From Ophiura sarsii (taxonomy: Eukaryota; Echinodermata; Ophiuroidea; Amphilepidida; Ophiuridae): a DNA stretch of 64,000 bases. Below are positions 59,901 through 64,000 of the stretch, in pieces. Each line of letters opens with the position of its first letter. Position 1 is the first letter of the stretch. The notes below the pieces were generated by a model. The model had not been told where the DNA came from, made no database searches, and saw only the letters and a list, made by a program, of their open reading frames with translations. The translations under genes were made by a program, and so were the position numbers. The stretch lies in assembly GCA_035610835.1 (NCBI GenBank), contig CM069448.1, forward strand, positions 11,842,462 through 11,906,461. Reading direction: 5' to 3'.

Positions 59901-62900
59901 GTCACCTCATCTATATTGAAAAAGGTTTTTTTAAATTGTTGATATTTTTTGTTAGCGTCTGTATACCCTATGAACAACAAACCTCTTTCCTCCTGCTCAT
60001 CAGAGAATCCTGGAGGTAGCGCGGTGACGCTAATCTCTGGCGTACGTCTCGGGGAATTCATACTAGGCGATTTACTTCTCTGGCTTTCCAGGTCTAATGA
60101 TAGTCCAGTGGTTGTTACGTTGTCATCGGGGGACAGACCTCTGTAAGGATTCAAAAAATGGCATTGTTGTCATAAATCAGTAGCAGTGCCAGGATCAGAA
60201 TTTGGGAGGAGGGTGACAAGAAAAAATCTAGGGAGCGGGGGACAAAAGAAAAAGATGCAAGATGTATGAGTGAAATACACACAAAAATGGGATTTTAATG
60301 GTACAATTCGTCACTGTTCTGACATAACGACACATCATAACAGAATTAAGTAAAGTGATGTGCCGGTATGTCAGAACAGCGATGAATTGTCTGAAATTAG
60401 CTTGCACCACATTTAAGCTAATTTGAGGTCATTTTGATTATTTGGTTGAAATTAAACATCTACATTTTGTATTATTTGGGGGACAAAATGGGTGGGACTT
60501 GAGCTGACTGGGAACTGGGGGAGGTGGATAATTACTGGGGGAATGTTCCCCCTCCTTCCCCCCCCCCCCCCCCCCCCACCTGTGGTAAAGCCACTGTCAA
60601 GTCAACTATATGTTAATGGGAGGGTGACCTTTTATTTTCTTCATTTTTTCTTATAGGACACGTGGGCCTGTCGCCATAGGCACTGTATCGTCTTATTCGT
60701 AATTACTCAACCACAAAATTGTGTGTCGCCATTTACATTTCCTGATTTCGACCCTAGTTGGCAGCATCCACAGAGGTCTCTGACGTGACGTCATGGCCTT
60801 CGTAATTTATATGAAAATGAACTTTGCACATTAAGGGGGTGTGGACCCTCAGGTATAGCCTCCGTAAAACTGCCGTAACTTCTTCATTATTCATTAAATC
60901 TATATAAAAGTATACATTTTTTTGCAGAAAAGGGTTCAATGAATCCAACCATGATCATGAAATTGACCATTTCGAAGAAAATTAGTAAAAAACATGTTTT
61001 TTGACCCTTTTCAGGTTTGGAAAAGATAGCTCAAAATATATATATCAAATGTTTTCATACTAGTTTTATTATATTCATAATACAATTCCCTAGGAAGCTT
61101 TTTTTTATTATTTTTTAAATCTTTATTTTGGAATTATTGACCAAAAAGTGCATCACAAAATGTGATTTTCATGATTTTGGAGGTAAAAAATCACATTTGG
61201 AAAAATGGAAATAGGAAACAATGGATAATATCTTGATATAATACGGTATTATCATGTATAAAAGTCCACCATTTTAGAGACGGCTGCAATGTTGGCCTAT
61301 AGTGGGTTTTAATTATACAAGATGATTAAAAGGAGGTGCTACAATACTTCCACTCATTTGGAATATGATCAAGCGAAATGAGTCGCATGTCGGCAGTTTT
61401 CAACTTTGATATTTGTCCATCAGGTGAAAAATGGTACAGTATGGTCCAAACAAACAATTTACCAACAGAGAAAACAATGTAAAACATAATAATTTGTCAC
61501 TTCTTTTTACCTATAACTCAAAATCAATATTCCCGACATCTGACCCATTCCGCTTGCTCGCGTCACATTATAACTTACCGCAATTCTGATTCTGAACTGC
61601 CTGTTGATGAAGCAACATCATTTATAAACACGGCTGGTGTTTCAAAGCCACGGTTGTTAAATGATGCCATGCTTTCAACGATCATCTTACCACGAGGAGT
61701 TTGAAGTGGAACGGTCTCAGCACTACGCACCTTGTCATCTGAAAAAGCAATACATAAATATCATAATATGGATGGAATAGGATGTTATTTGTTATTGATT
61801 TTTGACCCATTAGATTGACCTTTGACAGTTAAGATTGCCTTGACTGTTTAGTTTAACCTTTGAATAGTTCAATTACCTTGACTGTTTAGATTGACCTTTG
61901 ACTGTTTAGATTGACCTTTGACTGTTTAGATTGCTATGACTGTTTAGATTGACCATTGAATATTTAGATTAACTTTTCACTGTTTTGACTGACCTTTGTT
62001 CGTTTAGATGACCTTTAACCGTTTAGAATGACCTCCGACTGTTAACATTTATTTTTGAGCGTGTAGATTGACCTTTGGCCTTTAATTGACATTTATTACT
62101 AAGCAAAAGCAAAAAAAAAAGGATTATTCTAATCTAAACAGTTTTTTTTTAAATAACTTAGAAATGAAAAATCATTGACACTATAGAATATTTTAGATGA
62201 AACAAATAAAATATTAGAATAGCTTTTCCCAAAGTTTAAATGTGTTTAAATTTACCAACATCTTCAGATTCATGTTACTTTCACCTATTCATATTATCAA
62301 ATTCCATCAGCAATCGCTGATCAAGTTTTCAGTATTTTTATTAGCATTATCGTTGCCCAATTAGTAAAACAAATGTTCATATTGGTTTCATTACCAACCC
62401 CTGTACATTTTCAAAGGAGGAAAATTGCAGACCATGCATCTTTGAAAGAGCCTGCAATCCCTTAAAACAACCTCGAACGAAGAGAATACATGAAAATTGC
62501 ACAAAAGAAAGTGCACACTTATTAATTACAATCGACACCTTTACATGGATACGTTTTTAACTGCCTCATAAATGATGTGGCAGGACACCCTCAAAATGCA
62601 TTTAAAAAAAACTTATACCCTTATTAAGCGGACTCCTGTACACCATGTAGCGATCCGTTCGTCACACTCACTATCTTTGTCCATTATGCAAACAGGATAC
62701 CAAACTGTAGCTAATAAAATTCTTCCAAGGTCTTTATCTCATATATTTTTACATGCTTAGTTATACATACCTAGGGTTAGGGAAAATCTGTGATCACGTT
62801 ATTTCCCTAACGCTATTATAACCTAACCCAATATAACATATTAGGTAGGGAAAATCTGTGATCACTTTATTTCCCCAAACCTTTATAACATATAGGGTAG

Positions 62901-63172
62901 GGAAAATCTGTGATCACGTTATTTCCCTAACCCTAACCCTAACCATAACCCTCTCTAAAATGTGTGGACTGTCTTCTTTTTTCAGTGTGTATAATAAAAA
63001 AGTGTTTCTTAGAAACCCAATTTTCCATAAAACATCAATCACACTTACTGGAGCTATTCATCTTCTTGCAGACAATCAACACAACCACGACGATGATTAT
63101 GATGACAACCACAACCACAACAGCTATGACAAAGATCGGGAATGCTTCAGTAACAGGTGCAACAGGTGAAAC
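56797..63172 (-). CDS. Single-pass membrane protein with ubiquitin-like(?) and MYND domains (last five exons)
   Basis: Exons on the minus strand: 63172-63049, 61738-61579, 60140-59983, 57848-57579, 56948-56797. All use GT-AG, the phases match, and 864 nt give 287 codons plus TGA. Order: short Pro/Thr-rich juxtamembrane stretch, a transmembrane helix of about 24 residues followed by CKK, a Ser/Pro/Thr-rich tail of about 110 residues, a domain of about 90 residues with strand-helix-strand spacing that could be ubiquitin-like, and a C-terminal MYND zinc finger. By the positive-inside rule the tail and MYND finger are cytoplasmic. The extracellular part lies beyond the window. MYND fingers bind proline-rich peptides in partner proteins. 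I do not recognise the family and give no function. Confidence 0.75.
56949..57578. other. Intron of the minus-strand gene
   Basis: No exon seen. An 82-codon plus-strand frame (57120-57368) is antisense to the intron and has no recognisable domain. Confidence 0.6.
57579..57848 (-). CDS. Exon of the MYND gene: possible ubiquitin-like domain
   Basis: Acceptor TTCACTCACAG|TT, donor AGTG|GTAAGT, phase 1 at both ends. Encodes VLEDRQRMYLMAKNIDGTFL, LGTLSVNLVGSVYDLRQDVI and SVTEVYSSDCVLIRF. Strand, turn, DLRQDV helix and a closing D-x-V-x-I-x-F strand suggest a beta-grasp fold, which is an inference only. GC content is higher than in the introns. Confidence 0.85.
57849..59982. other. Intron with foldback-element half
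   Basis: Contains a family member at 57928-58325. The rest (58330-59982) shows no exon. Confidence 0.55.
57928..58325 (+). mobile_element. Half copy of the TTAA foldback family
   Basis: Begins after TTAA (57924-57927) with GGGGTGTGTGGACCCTCAAC and follows the left arm of 34234-35187 (AACTGCTGTAACTTCATTAT, TTGTCATACTAGTTTTATTA). It ends in a short hairpin. No right terminus was found. Confidence 0.7.
59983..60140 (-). CDS. Exon of the MYND gene: Ser/Pro/Thr-rich tail
   Basis: Acceptor ATCCTTACAG|A, donor AGAG|GTTTGT. Encodes GLSPDDNVTTTGLSLDLESQ, then RSKSPSMNSPRRTPE and a short acidic end. SP and TP sites make phosphorylation likely. Confidence 0.82.
60835..61205 (+). mobile_element. Half copy of the TTAA foldback family
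   Basis: Starts after TTAA (60831-60834) with GGGGGTGTGGACCCTCAGGT and matches the left arm of 34234-35187 to about the GGAGGTAAAAAATCAC word. The right arm is missing. Confidence 0.7.
61363..61571. mobile_element. Second member of the ATATGTGACGCGATC MITE family
   Basis: ATATGATCAAGCGAAATGAG near the left and TTGCTCGCGTCACATTAT at the right correspond to the ends of the element at 38021-38278, with more changes. Confidence 0.65.
61579..61738 (-). CDS. Exon of the MYND gene: cytoplasmic tail start
   Basis: Acceptor TTGCTTTTTCAG|AT, donor TTGCG|GTAAGT. Encodes DKVRSAETVPLQTPRGKMIV, then ESMASFNNRGFETPAVFIND and a Ser-rich end. Confidence 0.82.
61797..62095. repeat. 20-bp tandem repeat in intron
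   Basis: TTTAGATTGACCTTTGACTG recurs about a dozen times with substitutions. Intronic to the MYND gene. Confidence 0.9.
62096..62770. other. Intron part
   Basis: Nothing recognised. Confidence 0.5.
62777..62955. repeat. Three palindromic units ending in telomere-like CCCTAA repeats
   Basis: Units with AGGGAAAATCTGTGATCA followed by CGTTATTTCCCTAA start near 62778, 62847 and 62898. Each begins and ends with inverted TAGGGAAA/TTTCCCTA. The last runs into CCCTAACCCTAACC. Confidence 0.85.
63049..63172 (-). CDS. Transmembrane exon of the MYND gene
   Basis: Acceptor TTTGTCTTGAAG|GTT, donor TCCA|GTAAGT. Encodes VSPVAPVTEAFPIFVIA, then a long Val/Ile run and CKKMNSS. The hydrophobic span is made almost only of GTN and ATC codons, so the DNA is itself low-complexity. 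The Pro-Thr stretch before it suggests an extracellular stalk. Confidence 0.78.
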
Positions 63173-64000
63173 CTTCAAGACAAATAAAAGAGATGCAATA
63201 TTAGGCCAAACAAAGAAGATAATCTGTCTCAGAAACATTGTGCTAAGTGCTGTTTTTTTTGTTTTGTTTTTTTGCTTATCCAAGCTTACGGAGAAGTCCA
63301 AAAAAAAAAAAAAAGAAAGAAAGTGTTTTAGCCCCCAGCGCATAGACCTACACGCCGTAGCTCATTTCACATACCAATGCGGGCGGGCTTCTGAGACAGA
63401 CCTTCTTCTTTGTTTGGCCTTAGTAATGCTTGCTGTTCATGCAGTATTTATTTATTCATTCATTTATTTATTTAAATCTCCTCAAACAAATTTCAATCGC
63501 CAATTTTTCTAAAATTTTGTGATTCATTCATATTTACAAAGTAGGGATAATTTGGAACATTCCGATTGAGACTGGCCCATATTCTCAAGCAAGGGGCTGC
63601 CGCTGAGCACTGAAACAAGTGATTACTACGAATGAGGTATCATTGTAAAGATGAACACATCAGCTTTCTATTGATGTGCAACACACTATAAACATGACAA
63701 AATAAACAAAAGATTGAACAATATTTCTGGACTTATTTTGAAGGGTTTATATATAGGCCTCTGGCCCTTTATACTACATTATACAAAAATCATAAACATG
63801 CATACATATACAATCTGTATTTTGCTCAGAGGGTGGGCACTTAATCACCTTAATCAATCGGACCCAATCAATGGTTTATTAATCTACAATAATACAAGAT
63901 CAACCTGTGAAATGATTATGAACCCATCCCTAAAGCACAATGTTATAATTACAAAACATAATTCAATTTGAGATGATTACCAATGGATATTGATGCAATT
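63173..64000. other. Upstream intron of the minus-strand gene
   Basis: An A/T run at 63298-63315 and AT-rich sequence. No further exon was seen before the window edge. Confidence 0.5.

Larger units (their letters stand above)
60141..61578. other. Intron with repeats
   Basis: Contains a C homopolymer (about 60560-60579), a hairpin around 60300-60400 (TGTTCTGACATA and TATGTCAGAACA), a foldback-family half copy and a MITE. Confidence 0.6.

Noticed and set aside
60181..60595. hAT element with ends CAGTAGCAGTGCC and AAAGCCACTG
   Set aside because: Ends match poorly and the flanking 8-mers do not agree, so it was not called.
62858..63512. Plus-strand frames rich in Thr/Met/Asn at 63.0-63.5 kb
   Set aside because: They are antisense to the Val/Ile-coding transmembrane exon and continue into poly-A; no domain or splice support.

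Overview
The window looks like nuclear DNA of a marine invertebrate, most likely a deuterostome such as an echinoderm or hemichordate. It is AT-rich, its genes are split by GT-AG introns, there are no bacterial-style operons, and it is crowded with short inverted-repeat transposons, tRNA-derived SINE-like pieces, CR1/L2-like, Penelope-like and DIRS-like fragments, minisatellites and poly(G)/poly(C) runs. The species cannot be named from the sequence alone. There is one 100-base assembly gap (5018-5117).

Layout. Positions 1-15.7 kb carry no host exon that I can recognise. They hold retroelement debris (1-5.8 kb, including a retrotransposon nested inside another element's ORF), a three-copy repeat block carrying a nested MITE (6.5-7.8 kb), a 2.9-kb element bounded by terminal inverted repeats and full of a GATGCTACATGGACACC motif (7.9-10.9 kb), further MITE and SINE pieces, and a 24-unit minisatellite (13.6-14.9 kb). 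From 15,718 to 45,883 on the + strand runs the 3' part of one large PARP14-like gene. I could place 20 exons whose splice phases agree throughout and give 2,445 codons plus a stop. The encoded order is: end of one RRM, a Ser/Gly/Gln-rich repeat region, three complete RRMs, KH-like units, three macro domains, a KH-like linker, a WWE domain and an ADP-ribosyltransferase domain. A poly(A) signal lies at 47,696. The 5' end of the gene lies outside the window or was missed.

About 47.7-54.0 kb is intergenic and full of repeats. From the right edge back to about 54.05 kb a second gene runs on the - strand, tail-to-tail with the first. Its last five exons (63,172 to 56,797) encode 287 residues: a transmembrane helix, a Ser/Pro/Thr-rich cytoplasmic tail, a possibly ubiquitin-like domain and a C-terminal MYND-type zinc finger. 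The MYND exon is short and easily missed. I do not recognise this architecture as a known family.

The PARP14-like protein would be expected to write (PARP domain), read and perhaps remove (macro domains) mono-ADP-ribose and to contact RNA through RRM/KH modules. In animals such proteins are often tied to antiviral and stress responses. Nothing in the sequence shows that the two genes act together.
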